DNA of 64,000 nucleotides from Arthrobacter sp. Soil762. Lineage in GTDB: Bacteria; Actinomycetota; Actinomycetes; Actinomycetales; Micrococcaceae. The stretch's first letter is position 1. Every line of letters starts with the position of its first letter. The DNA is taken from contig NZ_LMSG01000023.1 in NCBI RefSeq assembly GCF_001428335.1, forward strand, positions 62,001-126,000. The letters are read 5' to 3'. The notes beneath the pieces were generated by a model. It did not search any database, had not been told where the DNA came from, and saw only the letters and a program-made list of their open reading frames with translations. This document shows positions 15,746 through 23,772 of the stretch, piece after piece. Made by a program: the position numbers and the translations under genes.

Positions 15746-17467
15746 CTACCCGCAGTATGCGCCCGTGGAGGCGCTGTGGACCAGCTTGGCGTACTTGGCG
15801 AGCACACCCTTGGTGAACTTGGCCGGGAGGGGCTCCCAGCCAATCTTGCGGGATTCGAGCTCGGCCCCATCAACCAGCAGGTCGAAGCTGCGGGCCGCGA
15901 TGTCCACGCGGATCCGGTCCCCATCCTTGACGAAGGCGATGGGGCCGCCGTCGACAGCTTCCGGCGCCACGTGGCCGATGCAGAGGCCGGTGGTTCCGCC
16001 GGAGAAGCGGCCATCGGTGAGGAGCAGGACGTCCTTGCCCAGCCCGGCGCCCTTGATGGCGCCCGTGATGGCGAGCATCTCGCGCATGCCGGGGCCGCCC
16101 TTGGGGCCTTCGTAGCGGATGACTACAACGTCGCCGGCCTTGATCAGGCCCTCATCCAGGGCGGCCAGGGCACCCTGCTCGCGCTCGAAGACGCGGGCGG
16201 TGCCCTCGAAGACGTCGGCGTCGAAGCCTGCACTCTTCACCACAGCACCCTCGGGCGCCATGGTGCCGTGCAGGATGGTGATGCCGCCGGTCTTGTGGAT
16301 CGGGTTGTCCATGGCGCGGAGGATCTTGCCGTCCAGGTCCGGCGGGTTGATCGCGGCGAGGTTCTCGGCCACGGTCTTGCCTGTGACGGTGAGGCAGTCG
16401 CCGTGCAGCAGGCCGGCGTCGAGCAGTGCGCGCATGATGACCGGCACGCCGCCGATCTTGTCAACGTCCGTCATGACGTAGCGGCCGAACGGCTTGAGGT
16501 CACCCAGGTGCGGGATCTTGTCGCCGATGCGGTTGAAGTCCTCCAGGTTCAGCTCGACTTCAGCTTCGCGGGCAATGGCCAGGAGGTGCAGGACGGCGTT
16601 GGTGGAGCCACCGAAGGCCATGGTGACGGCGATGGCGTTTTCGAACGCCTTCTTGGTCATGATGTCCCGGGCGGTGATCCCAAGGCGGAGCAGGTTGACC
16701 ACTGCCTCGCCGGACTTGCGCGCAAATTCATCACGACGGCGGTCTGCCGAGGGCGGTGCGGCGGAGCCAGGGAGGGACATGCCCAGGGCTTCGCCGATGC
16801 AGGCCATGGTGTTGGCGGTGTACATCCCACCGCAGGCGCCTTCGCCGGGGCAGATGGCCTTTTCAATACGGGTCAGGTCTTCGAGGCTCATCTTGCCCGC
16901 GGCGCATGCACCGACGGCTTCGAAGGCGTCAATGAGGGTGACTTCCTTTTCGGAGCCGTCCTCAAGCTTGACCCAGCCCGGCATGATGGAGCCGGCGTAC
17001 AGGAACACACTGGCCAGGTCCAGGCGGGCGGCAGCCATCAGCATGCCGGGGAGGGACTTGTCGCAGCCGGCCAGGAGGACCGAGCCGTCGATGCGCTCGG
17101 CCTGCATGACGGTTTCGACGGAGTCGGCGATGACCTCACGGGAAACGAGGGAGAAGTGCATGCCTTCGTGGCCCATGGAGATGCCGTCGGAGACTGAGAT
17201 GGTGCCGAACTGCATGGGGAAACCGCCGCCTGCGTGGACACCTTCCTTGGCGCCCTGGGCCAGCCGGTTCAGGGAGAGGTTGCAGGGAGTGATTTCATTC
17301 CAGGAACTCGCAACGCCGATCTGGGGCTTCGCGAAGTCGTCATCGCCCATGCCGACGGCGCGGAACATACCGCGCGCCGGGGCGGCATGGATCCCGTCGG
17401 TGACGACCCGGCTGCGGGGTTTGATGTCGATCTTGTTCTCGGTTGCTGTTTGGGTGTCCTCACTCAT
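15746..17467 (-). CDS. ilvD: Dihydroxy-acid dehydratase
   Basis: Dehydrates 2,3-dihydroxyisovalerate and its isoleucine homologue to the 2-oxo acids. The 573-residue protein has the expected cluster cysteines in NEITPCNLS, LAGCDKSLPG and EGACGGMYTANTM, the set seen in [2Fe-2S] IlvD enzymes. The ATG at 17467 has no Shine-Dalgarno, but TAGACT lies 7 nt upstream, so the message is probably leaderless. The palindrome CGTCTCA-N5-TGAGACG at 17561-17579 suggests shared control with leuB. It is followed by a 50-bp palindrome. Confidence 0.96.
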   Translation of the reverse strand: MSEDTQTATENKIDIKPRSRVVTDGIHAAPARGMFRAVGMGDDDFAKPQIGVASSWNEITPCNLSLNRLAQGAKEGVHAGGGFPMQFGTISVSDGISMGHEGMHFSLVSREVIADSVETVMQAERIDGSVLLAGCDKSLPGMLMAAARLDLASVFLYAGSIMPGWVKLEDGSEKEVTLIDAFEAVGACAAGKMSLEDLTRIEKAICPGEGACGGMYTANTMACIGEALGMSLPGSAAPPSADRRRDEFARKSGEAVVNLLRLGITARDIMTKKAFENAIAVTMAFGGSTNAVLHLLAIAREAEVELNLEDFNRIGDKIPHLGDLKPFGRYVMTDVDKIGGVPVIMRALLDAGLLHGDCLTVTGKTVAENLAAINPPDLDGKILRAMDNPIHKTGGITILHGTMAPEGAVVKSAGFDADVFEGTARVFEREQGALAALDEGLIKAGDVVVIRYEGPKGGPGMREMLAITGAIKGAGLGKDVLLLTDGRFSGGTTGLCIGHVAPEAVDGGPIAFVKDGDRIRVDIAARSFDLLVDGAELESRKIGWEPLPAKFTKGVLAKYAKLVHSASTGAYCG

Positions 17468-17560
17468 GGGTCAAAGTCTATGACTCCGATCGGGACGCCA
17501 ACGACCCGAACAGCCCGATTAGCCCATTTTCAGGAATATTTCGATCAAATGGTGGACTCT

Positions 17561-17579
17561 CGTCTCAAATTCTGAGACG
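17561..17579. promoter_or_regulatory. LtbR/NdgR-like operator upstream of ilvD
   Basis: CGTCTCA-AATTC-TGAGACG, perfect 7-bp arms with a 5-bp centre. Same half-sites and spacing as the leuB site at 2868-2884. It lies 94 bp upstream of ilvD and 97 bp upstream of the divergent gene at 17676. Confidence 0.6.
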
Positions 17580-17675
17580 GGCCCTTGCCGGTCCGCCGGA
17601 ACCTAGACAGTCCCGTTCGCACCGACGTACCGTCAGGGAACGGCAACCATGCCATCCGGACTGAAGGGCCCTGCT

Positions 17676-18767
17676 ATGGATTTTGTCTTCTGGATTATCC
17701 TCATTGTGCTGATCGTAGGCGTTGTGTGGTGGCTGCTGAACCGCAGCAGCTCCTCGAGCACCGGCGACTCCACGCCGATCCGGACGGACGGCGGCCTCGC
17801 CGGCGGAAGCGCAGCCGCCTCGGCGGAAGCTGCGGGCACGGCGGGCATCCCCAGCGCTGCGGGCTTCGGCGCTTCTGAGCCGACACCACCGACGACGGCG
17901 GACGAGGCGCCCGAGCGGTCCAGCACGGCAGAATCCCAAGAAGCCGGCAGTGGGCACAAGGCCAGCGGTGACGAAGCCAGCGTTGAAAAAGACACCAGCG
18001 CCGGACAGAACGTCGTCGCTGAACCCGACGCTGGCGGTTCCGCTGTTACTGCTGGTGCCGCAGATACCGCTGGCGCCACAGACACTACTGGTCCCGCAGA
18101 AACCGCCGCAGCTGATGCACCGGAACGCCCGTCCGCCGAAGAACTGTCATCCCCCGAGTCGGCTGGCTCTGGGGAACCCGGCCGACCTGAGCAGCCGGCT
18201 GGGCAAGAGGAGCCGGCTCGCCCGGAGTCGCTAGCAGCCCAGGAACCTGGCAGCACGGAGAGTGTGAGCCGGCAGGCAGACGAAGCCGAGTGGGAAACCC
18301 AGTGGTCAGAGGCAATCGCACCAGCCCAACCCGCCAGCCACCGGCCGGCAGGCGAAGCGTCCACCGTAATTGCCGACACCCCAATGTCCGAAGCACCACC
18401 GGCCCAGGGCTCCGGATTTGTGCATCACCCGGAATACACGGAGCCCCAGGCACCCACGCTGCCCGGCGCAGAAACGGCCGCTGCGGAAGGCGTTGAAGCG
18501 GTAGCCGCAGCGGTGACGGACTACGAAGCTGCACCGGAACCGACCGGGCATCTGGCCGCGGACCAGCCCTACGGCGCAGGTTCCGCGTCGCCCGGCCCGG
18601 ACGGCAGCGGTCCGGCGGATTTCGAGGTCAAGGCCGACGCCGGAACAATGGTCTATTACGAGGAGGGGCATCCGGACTATGAGCAGACGAAAGCCGACGT
18701 CTGGTTTGAGTCGGCGGCCCATGCGGAAGCTGCCGGCTTCCGCGCCCCCCGGCGGACGCGCATCTGA
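17676..18767 (+). CDS. Membrane-anchored sunset-domain protein (ArfC-like)
   Basis: A 363-residue protein with one N-terminal membrane helix (DFVFWIILIVLIVGVVWWLLNR), a ~290-residue low-complexity Ala/Glu/Pro/Ser-rich middle, and a conserved C-terminal ~40-residue motif (MVYYEEGHPDYEQTKADVWFESAAHAEAAGFRAP) that I recognise as a sunset-type domain, also seen in proteins named channel accessory protein ArfC. Biochemical role is unknown. The start at 17676 has AAGGG about 9 nt upstream; ATG 17649 is an alternative. The 3' end overlaps the next gene by 89 nt, so the two are probably co-expressed. Confidence 0.75.
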   Translation: MDFVFWIILIVLIVGVVWWLLNRSSSSSTGDSTPIRTDGGLAGGSAAASAEAAGTAGIPSAAGFGASEPTPPTTADEAPERSSTAESQEAGSGHKASGDEASVEKDTSAGQNVVAEPDAGGSAVTAGAADTAGATDTTGPAETAAADAPERPSAEELSSPESAGSGEPGRPEQPAGQEEPARPESLAAQEPGSTESVSRQADEAEWETQWSEAIAPAQPASHRPAGEASTVIADTPMSEAPPAQGSGFVHHPEYTEPQAPTLPGAETAAAEGVEAVAAAVTDYEAAPEPTGHLAADQPYGAGSASPGPDGSGPADFEVKADAGTMVYYEEGHPDYEQTKADVWFESAAHAEAAGFRAPRRTRI

Positions 18768-19911
18768 CTGGACGCAGGCGCACTTTCGGGCCTTCGCGGC
18801 GGCCAAGCCCACTGCGGGCGCCTTCGCCGTGTGCCTGGCCGTGCTGCTGTCGGGCTGCACGGGGGACGCCAAGGATGTCCCCACCGGCAGTATCACAGGA
18901 ACCGGGACCAGCACAGGAAACGGGATCGGGACCGGCCGCCCGGGTAACGCGACGCCACCGGAGGTTGTGGCACGGCTCGATCTCCAGCTCGACATTCCCT
19001 GGGCCGCGGTATTCCTGCCGAACGGAACCGCCGTCGTCTCCGAGCGTGACTCTGCTCTGCTGAAAGCTGTCCGTGATGGCAGGGCGACCACCATCGGCCA
19101 GGTCCCCGGCGTTGCTCCTGGCGGTGAGGGAGGCTTGCTGGGCCTCGCCCTCTCCCCCGGCTTTCCGTCCGACAACTACCTTTACCTGTACTTCACGTCG
19201 GCACAGGACAACCGCATCGCCCGGCTGCAGCTGACGGAACAGCCTGACGGATCCCTGGACCTTGGCGACCCCGAGGTGGTCTTTTCCGGAATCCCGAAGG
19301 CATCAACCCACAATGGCGGCCGGATCCGCTTCGGCCCGGACGGGTTCCTGTACGTGGGCACAGGCGACTCCCAGCGCCGCGAACAGCCACAGGACCGCAA
19401 CGCTCTGGGCGGGAAGATCCTGCGGCTGACTCCGGAGGGTGACCCCGCACCTGGCAACCCTTTCGGCAATGCCGTTTACAGCTTGGGGCACCGAAACGTC
19501 CAAGGACTGGCGTGGGACAGCGCCGGCCGGCTCTGGTCCAGCGAGTTCGGCCCGGACGTCAACGACGAGCTCAATCTCATCGAGCCGGGAGCCAACTACG
19601 GCTGGCCCGCAGTAACCGGCGCACCGCACCGGGAGGAGTACCGCGACGCGAAGGTGGTGTGGCCTTCGACGGCGGACTCCTCACCCAGCGGCCTGGAAAT
19701 TGCCGGGTCGACCGCCTACCTCGGCGGCCTGCGCGGCCAGCGCCTCTGGACGGTGTCCCTGTCCGGCGAGGAGGCAAGCGCTTCTGTGGCCTATTTCACA
19801 CGCGAATACGGCAGGATCCGGGACGTCATCCGGACTCCCGACGGCGGCTTCTGGCTGCTCACCAACAACAAAAACCCTGATTTTGTGCTCGTTCTGGCCC
19901 CTCCCGGCTGA
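18679..19911 (+). CDS. PQQ-dependent sugar dehydrogenase (Gdh/sorbosone family) lipoprotein
   Basis: Exported quinoprotein-like six-bladed propeller of 410 residues. Lipobox LLSGC with Cys60, then the Gdh/Yli family landmarks IPWAAVFLPNGTAVVSERD, STHNGGRIRFGPDGFLYVGTGD, LGHRNVQGLAWD and EFGPDVNDELNLIEPGANYGWP. The family oxidises aldoses using PQQ outside the membrane; many actinobacterial members lack a proven substrate. The ATG at 18679 has AGGAGGGG 10 nt upstream; ATG 18721 would give a shorter signal sequence. It overlaps the sunset-domain gene. No PQQ synthesis genes are in the window. Confidence 0.88.
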   Translation: MSRRKPTSGLSRRPMRKLPASAPPGGRASDWTQAHFRAFAAAKPTAGAFAVCLAVLLSGCTGDAKDVPTGSITGTGTSTGNGIGTGRPGNATPPEVVARLDLQLDIPWAAVFLPNGTAVVSERDSALLKAVRDGRATTIGQVPGVAPGGEGGLLGLALSPGFPSDNYLYLYFTSAQDNRIARLQLTEQPDGSLDLGDPEVVFSGIPKASTHNGGRIRFGPDGFLYVGTGDSQRREQPQDRNALGGKILRLTPEGDPAPGNPFGNAVYSLGHRNVQGLAWDSAGRLWSSEFGPDVNDELNLIEPGANYGWPAVTGAPHREEYRDAKVVWPSTADSSPSGLEIAGSTAYLGGLRGQRLWTVSLSGEEASASVAYFTREYGRIRDVIRTPDGGFWLLTNNKNPDFVLVLAPPG

Positions 19912-19936
19912 ACCTGGGGAGCAGCGGGGCCTCGAT

Positions 19937-19965
19937 TTCACATGGGTCGGAAGTTCGTGTAGAGT
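19937..19965 (+). promoter_or_regulatory. tRNA-Lys promoter
   Basis: TTCACA (19937-19942) and TAGAGT (19960-19965) with a 17-bp spacer, about 55 nt before the mature tRNA 5' end. Confidence 0.6.
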
Positions 19966-20027
19966 TTCATGTCGTTGCGGAGATCAACCGGGAAAGAAAA
20001 AGCCCGGAAGGTCACCACATAAGAGAT

Positions 20028-20103
20028 GCACCTCTAGCTCAATTGGCAGAGCAATTGACTCTTAATCAATGGGTTCCGGGTTCAAGTCCCGGGGGGTGCA
20101 CCA
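20028..20103 (+). tRNA. tRNA-Lys (anticodon CTT)
   Basis: Acceptor arm GCACCTC pairs with GGGGTGC (one T-G), the anticodon loop is CTCTTAA with CTT at the anticodon positions, and the T-arm has GGTTCAAGTCC. Discriminator A at 20100 and an encoded CCA at 20101-20103. It reads AAG. Confidence 0.97.
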
Positions 20104-20105
20104 AA

Positions 20106-20155
20106 GAAACCCCGTCTTCACTGGCCACAAGCTGTGAAGGCGGGGTTTCGTTTTG
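20106..20155 (+). terminator. tRNA-Lys terminator
   Basis: GAAACCCCG-T-CTTCAC and GTGAAG-G-CGGGGTTTC form a 15-bp stem with one mismatch and are followed by GTTTTG, starting 3 nt after the CCA end. Confidence 0.85.
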
Positions 20156-20308
20156 CCCCTCGATCGCTGTGGGGCATTTACGGGCTGATTTATTCCCGGC
20201 TTCTCCGGGGAAAGCGCGGGGACACGCCGTCATCACAGCCGACTGCCGCGGCACTCCGAATCCAACCACCTTTCAGCTCCGTGACGGGCGGTGACCGGAA
20301 CCGGGGAA
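20156..20308. other. Intergenic stretch with no recognisable gene
   Basis: Between the tRNA-Lys terminator and the end of the GH16/metallophosphatase gene. I looked for a duplicated tRNA 3' end that would mark an attachment site and saw none, and no convincing coding frame on either strand. Confidence 0.6.
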
Positions 20309-22003
20309 TCAGCCAGGGCTTCGAGACCCGCTGTCAGTCTGCATTCGGCCAGAAACGGGACGGAATTCCCACGAATAAGAGCCGTCAGCCTTGAGGCTCA
20401 TCCGCAGGTGGCCCCATGTGTCGCTAAACTTCCGCTGCACATAAGAGGGGCTGCTGGTGAACGCCCGGAGGCCGATTCCACCCGTGGACACCTGAAATTG
20501 TTGCATCCCGTCCGCAACGCACTGGTCCTCATTGTTTATCGGGCAGGTCCGCTCATAATTGTGCTGTGAGCCGGACAGCAACACACGAACGCGGTTCGCC
20601 CAGAACATGTCAATCCATGGCTTCGCCTTGGAAAAGCGGCCATGGCTCGACGTGTTGCTGGTGAAATACGGATCATGGTAAATAACCGCCAGATGCTTTC
20701 CAGCGGCCTTCGCCGCTTTCAGGTCGGCATCCATCTCCGAGGTCATCGCTTGCGCCCGCGTAGCGTTATAACGCCATGTGGCCGTAGGCGCTACAAGAAT
20801 ATGCCAGTTGCCCTTGTCGAACGAATACCAATCAAGAGCGTCTTGGAACCGTACAGCATCGGAGCTAGTCGCGCTCTTCACCGTGGAAACGCACTGCCCA
20901 TCCATGTACCGGTCAACGTCGTCATTCTCGCCGGGTTCAACATCATGATTCGGGCCAGCGGTCCAGTACGTCTTGGCCTTAGCCGGACCCCATAACTGGT
21001 TGTAAGCCTCGAGCGCGGTACAGGTGCCATTGTCATACTGGAAATCGCCCAGCGCAAGGAAGTTGTCCAGCGAACCGTCGTTGAGACCGGCGATGATACT
21101 AGCCGCGTTCTTACCACTGTGCGACGTGGCCGACGTGTTACCCGCAGGGTTTATATCCCCGGTGGCGGCGAACTCAAACGACTCATCGGATGCCGGCGGC
21201 GCCGGAGGGGGAGTACTATCGCCAGCCGCATAGACGCGAACCCAATCCACTCGCATCTCGCCGGCGCCGTTAACAGTGCTGTCTGGCTCCCAGTCCAGCT
21301 GTAGCGTCTGGTGCATCGAACCGGGAGGCTGGTGCGTCGGGTCGTTGTCCTCAAACCACTTCACCCCATCGACGTAGCCGACGATCCCATTCGGAGACCA
21401 GTCAACCGCGTAGTTGTGGAACTGTGAAATGTCCAGAGCCTTGGCTGCCGACGTCTGCGAGTTCGAACATCCATAGTGGTAGAAGAACTTGATGACGTTC
21501 CAGTCACCCATCGTCTCCGCGTAGTTAACTTCGCCGTCACACGGCCACTTCCCACTATCTGGCCACAGGAGCGACACCATGCGGTACTCATTGTCACCCG
21601 AACCCGCCGCGCGGACCTCCCACCGGCCGTACTTCTGGCGTCCAAACTTCGCGCTCATTCCAGCAGTCGTGCCGTCCGGTGTTCCAGTCATAACCATTTT
21701 AGAACCGTCTACCGTGACCTGCTGGGGACTCCGAATGCCATTCCCCGCGTGCCCGGCACTGTTGTACACGGACCACTTCGCGGCGTCCGGTGCGCCCGTA
21801 TAGTTGAACTCGTCGCCAGCCGTGGGCGTGCCCCAGTTCAGATCTGTCGCAGCCGAGCCTGTCGGTGGCATAGTAGGCGTCGGCGTGGCTGATGCTGATG
21901 TGGCGGCCGGCGCCGCCGTCGTTACTGCCGGTTGAGCTGAAGGGGCCGAGCAGCCAGCCAGGAAGATTGCCGCCACCCCAAGCACGACCAAGTGTTTCCG
22001 CAT
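20309..22003 (-). CDS. Two-domain lipoprotein: GH16-like lectin/hydrolase plus metallophosphatase
   Basis: A 564-residue exported lipoprotein (lipobox LAGC, Cys18, then a Thr/Ala/Pro linker). Residues ~55-262 form a GH16-like jelly roll; the catalytic ExDxxE motif is present as E158-V-N160-Y-A-E163, with Asp replaced by Asn. Residues ~275-550 resemble a purple-acid-type metallophosphatase: GD283, GD320FQY, N352-H353-D, H443 and SGSQH481NYER, but the usual GHxH is SGSQH. It could cleave phosphate esters of a wall polymer bound by the first domain (inference). TATCAT lies 7 nt before the ATG, so it is likely leaderless. Its G+C is visibly lower than neighbours, and it sits next to tRNA-Lys, which suggests transfer. 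Confidence 0.8.
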   Translation of the reverse strand: MRKHLVVLGVAAIFLAGCSAPSAQPAVTTAAPAATSASATPTPTMPPTGSAATDLNWGTPTAGDEFNYTGAPDAAKWSVYNSAGHAGNGIRSPQQVTVDGSKMVMTGTPDGTTAGMSAKFGRQKYGRWEVRAAGSGDNEYRMVSLLWPDSGKWPCDGEVNYAETMGDWNVIKFFYHYGCSNSQTSAAKALDISQFHNYAVDWSPNGIVGYVDGVKWFEDNDPTHQPPGSMHQTLQLDWEPDSTVNGAGEMRVDWVRVYAAGDSTPPPAPPASDESFEFAATGDINPAGNTSATSHSGKNAASIIAGLNDGSLDNFLALGDFQYDNGTCTALEAYNQLWGPAKAKTYWTAGPNHDVEPGENDDVDRYMDGQCVSTVKSATSSDAVRFQDALDWYSFDKGNWHILVAPTATWRYNATRAQAMTSEMDADLKAAKAAGKHLAVIYHDPYFTSNTSSHGRFSKAKPWIDMFWANRVRVLLSGSQHNYERTCPINNEDQCVADGMQQFQVSTGGIGLRAFTSSPSYVQRKFSDTWGHLRMSLKADGSYSWEFRPVSGRMQTDSGSRSPG

Positions 22004-22173
22004 ACGTCAGATGATAAGGGCATCGCGCGGCGGGACCAATGGCCAGATGCCGCTGGTGATGTTGAAGAGTTCACTTTATAAAGCGACCATCAATGCACCT
22101 CCTGAAAGTGCGCCCTGAACCGCTGCAAAATCACGCGGCAAAGACGCCACTTCTGGACGTTTCAGGGTATAAA

Positions 22174-22216
22174 CCAAAAAGGCACCACCACCGCGGAATT
22201 TTGCAGTAATGGTGCC
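22174..22216 (-). terminator. Terminator of the marR-like gene
   Basis: Minus-strand GGCACCA (22216-22210) pairs with TGGTGCC (22187-22181) and is followed by TTTTT (22180-22176). It lies 29 nt past the stop at 22245. Confidence 0.7.
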
Positions 22217-22244
22217 AGTCAAATTTACCGGATTCCCGGGATCG

Positions 22245-22709
22245 CTAGCTGAGCGGGGCACCGTCCACCAGGGCGCGGGTTGACGGCGAGGCGAACTGGC
22301 TGGCCAGCTCCCTGACCACAGCCTGGAGCTCCTGCCGCAGGGCGTCAGGGTCAATGGTTGCCGCGGCAAGCACCGCGCGTTCCATCTCAACGGCTGCGGC
22401 TGCGGCTTCCCGTCCGCTGTCCGTGAGGGACACCACCTGGCTGCGGCGGTCCGACGTGCTGCGGACGCGGGCAATGTGGCCGTGAGACTCCAACCGGCTC
22501 AGGGTTTTACCCATGGTCTGGGCCTGAACGCGCACATATTGGGCGAGTTGGGCCTGTGTCATCGGCCCCTGCGCTGAGAGGACTTCGATAGCGATCACGC
22601 CGGCGTGCGTCAGTCCGATCGCGCTTAGCTTTTCGTTCCAGGAATGTTCAACGAGGCGTGCCGCAGTGGACAATAGGCGCCCAGTGGGCCAGCGATCCAT
22701 GTCAGGCAT
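22245..22709 (-). CDS. MarR-family transcriptional regulator
   Basis: A 154-residue winged-helix repressor. The HTH is at ~47-75 (MTQAQLAQYVRVQAQTMGKTLSRLESHG) and the wing is DRRSQVVSLTDSGRE. There is no cysteine, so it is not a thiol-sensing OhrR. The gene is leaderless: TATACT lies 7 nt before ATG 22709. A GCTAA-N6-TTAGC palindrome overlaps that -10 box in the 86-bp gap shared with the divergent peroxiredoxin gene, so autoregulation and control of the peroxiredoxin are plausible. Confidence 0.9.
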   Translation of the reverse strand: MPDMDRWPTGRLLSTAARLVEHSWNEKLSAIGLTHAGVIAIEVLSAQGPMTQAQLAQYVRVQAQTMGKTLSRLESHGHIARVRSTSDRRSQVVSLTDSGREAAAAAVEMERAVLAAATIDPDALRQELQAVVRELASQFASPSTRALVDGAPLS

Positions 22710-22722
22710 ACCAGCAAGTATA

Positions 22723-22738
22723 GCTAAGGCTGGTTAGC
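22723..22738. promoter_or_regulatory. Operator candidate between marR-like gene and peroxiredoxin
   Basis: GCTAA-GGCTGG-TTAGC is a 5-bp inverted repeat touching the marR-like gene's -10 box (22717-22722). Confidence 0.45.
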
Positions 22739-22795
22739 ACCGGCCCTGGATGCTTACTAAACTGGTGTGTTCCGCCTGCAACAAGGAGATTAACA

Positions 22796-23269
22796 GTGGC
22801 TGACAGACTCTTGACCGGTGACGTGGCGCCCGGCTTCACCCTGAAGGATTCGTCGGGTAAGGACGTCAGCCTGGCTTCCCGTCACGGCGGCAGCACCATC
22901 GTCTATTTCTACCCGGCCGCCGCCACCCCCGGCTGCACCAAGCAGGCATGCGATTTCCGCGACAGCCTGACGTCCTTCACGTCGGCGGGCTACCGGGTCC
23001 TCGGCGTCTCCCCCGATTCGGTGGACAAGCTTGCTGCCTTTGCCTCCAATGAGGACCTTGGCTTTCCGTTGCTTTCGGACGAGGACCATGCCGTGGCCGA
23101 TGCCTATGGCGCCTGGGGCGAAAAGAAGAACTACGGACGGACCTATGAAGGACTGATTCGCAGCACCGTGGTGATCGATCCCGACGGCAAGGTGGCGCTG
23201 GCCCAGTACAACGTGCGGGCCACCGGCCACGTGGCGAAACTGCGGCGCGACCTCCAGCTGGACGCGTAA
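22796..23269 (+). CDS. bcp: Thioredoxin-dependent peroxiredoxin, BCP/PrxQ type
   Basis: A 157-residue peroxidase that reduces H2O2 and organic hydroperoxides with thioredoxin. The peroxidatic Cys is in PAAATPGCTKQAC, and the resolving Cys follows five residues later, the PrxQ arrangement. The start is GTG at 22796 with AAGGAG 8 nt upstream. It is divergent from a MarR regulator that may respond to the same stress. Confidence 0.94.
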   Translation: MADRLLTGDVAPGFTLKDSSGKDVSLASRHGGSTIVYFYPAAATPGCTKQACDFRDSLTSFTSAGYRVLGVSPDSVDKLAAFASNEDLGFPLLSDEDHAVADAYGAWGEKKNYGRTYEGLIRSTVVIDPDGKVALAQYNVRATGHVAKLRRDLQLDA

Positions 23270-23341
23270 CGCCCTACGCGTGAAGAGGCGCCGGTGCGGG
23301 CGACAAGGAACCGGCTGACCGGAACCCTGCCGGCCCGAGGC

Positions 23342-23347
23342 TACAAT
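23342..23347 (+). promoter_or_regulatory. -10 element candidate for tRNA-Leu
   Basis: TACAAT about 75 nt before the mature 5' end. No convincing -35 box was found. Confidence 0.4.
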
Positions 23348-23422
23348 GGAAACTGGCATCCGCCGTCGTACGTTTTCCCAAGCCATCTGGCCAGGGTTGA
23401 GGACAACGGCAGCAACTGCCCA

Positions 23423-23504
23423 GCGCGAGTGGTGAAATTGGCAGACACGCAGGATTTAGGTTCCTGTGCCTTCGGGCGTGGGGGTTCAAGTCCCCCCTTG
23501 CGCA
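23423..23504 (+). tRNA. tRNA-Leu (anticodon TAG)
   Basis: Class II tRNA with a long variable arm (TGCCTTCGGGCGT). Acceptor arm GCGCGAG pairs with CTTGCGC (one G-T), anticodon stem CAGGA/TCCTG with loop TTTAGGT, T-arm GGTTCAAGTCC. CCA is not encoded. It reads CUA and other CUN codons. Confidence 0.97.
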
Positions 23505-23512
23505 CACTGAAA

Positions 23513-23550
23513 CAGAGATCCCGGGCCCATTGGCCCGGGATCTCTGTCAT
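23513..23550 (+). terminator. tRNA-Leu terminator
   Basis: CAGAGATCCCGGGCC and its complement form a perfect 15-bp stem (23513-23527 with 23532-23546) around CATT, followed by TCATTT. Confidence 0.8.
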
Positions 23551-23772
23551 TTAACTGCCCCAGCTACCGTGTTCTCCTGGGCTTTCCCTCCGGGCTGGCC
23601 ACGAATTCCAAAAACTCTTGGCGATCCACCCATCCGCCTCCGCGCTCCGGCCGAATACCCATTGAGACACCAGCCAAGGCAGGTGCCCAACAGTCGGAAA
23701 AGGCCACGCGGCAGGCACAACGTCTGCAGCAGGCAAGAAATCGGCAGAAACCAAAAAACAAGGAGAACCGAA
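23551..23772. other. Intergenic leader of the fasciclin gene, no gene seen
   Basis: About 220 bp between the tRNA-Leu terminator and the fasciclin-domain gene. Only its ribosome site (AAGGAG at the 3' end) is clear; I see no confident promoter hexamers or RNA structure. Confidence 0.5.

Noticed and set aside
20028..22244. Integrated island at tRNA-Lys with attachment sites
   Set aside because: No duplicated tRNA 3' end and no integrase found; only the composition of one gene is unusual.
22245..22709. OhrR thiol-sensing regulator of the peroxiredoxin
   Set aside because: The protein contains no cysteine.
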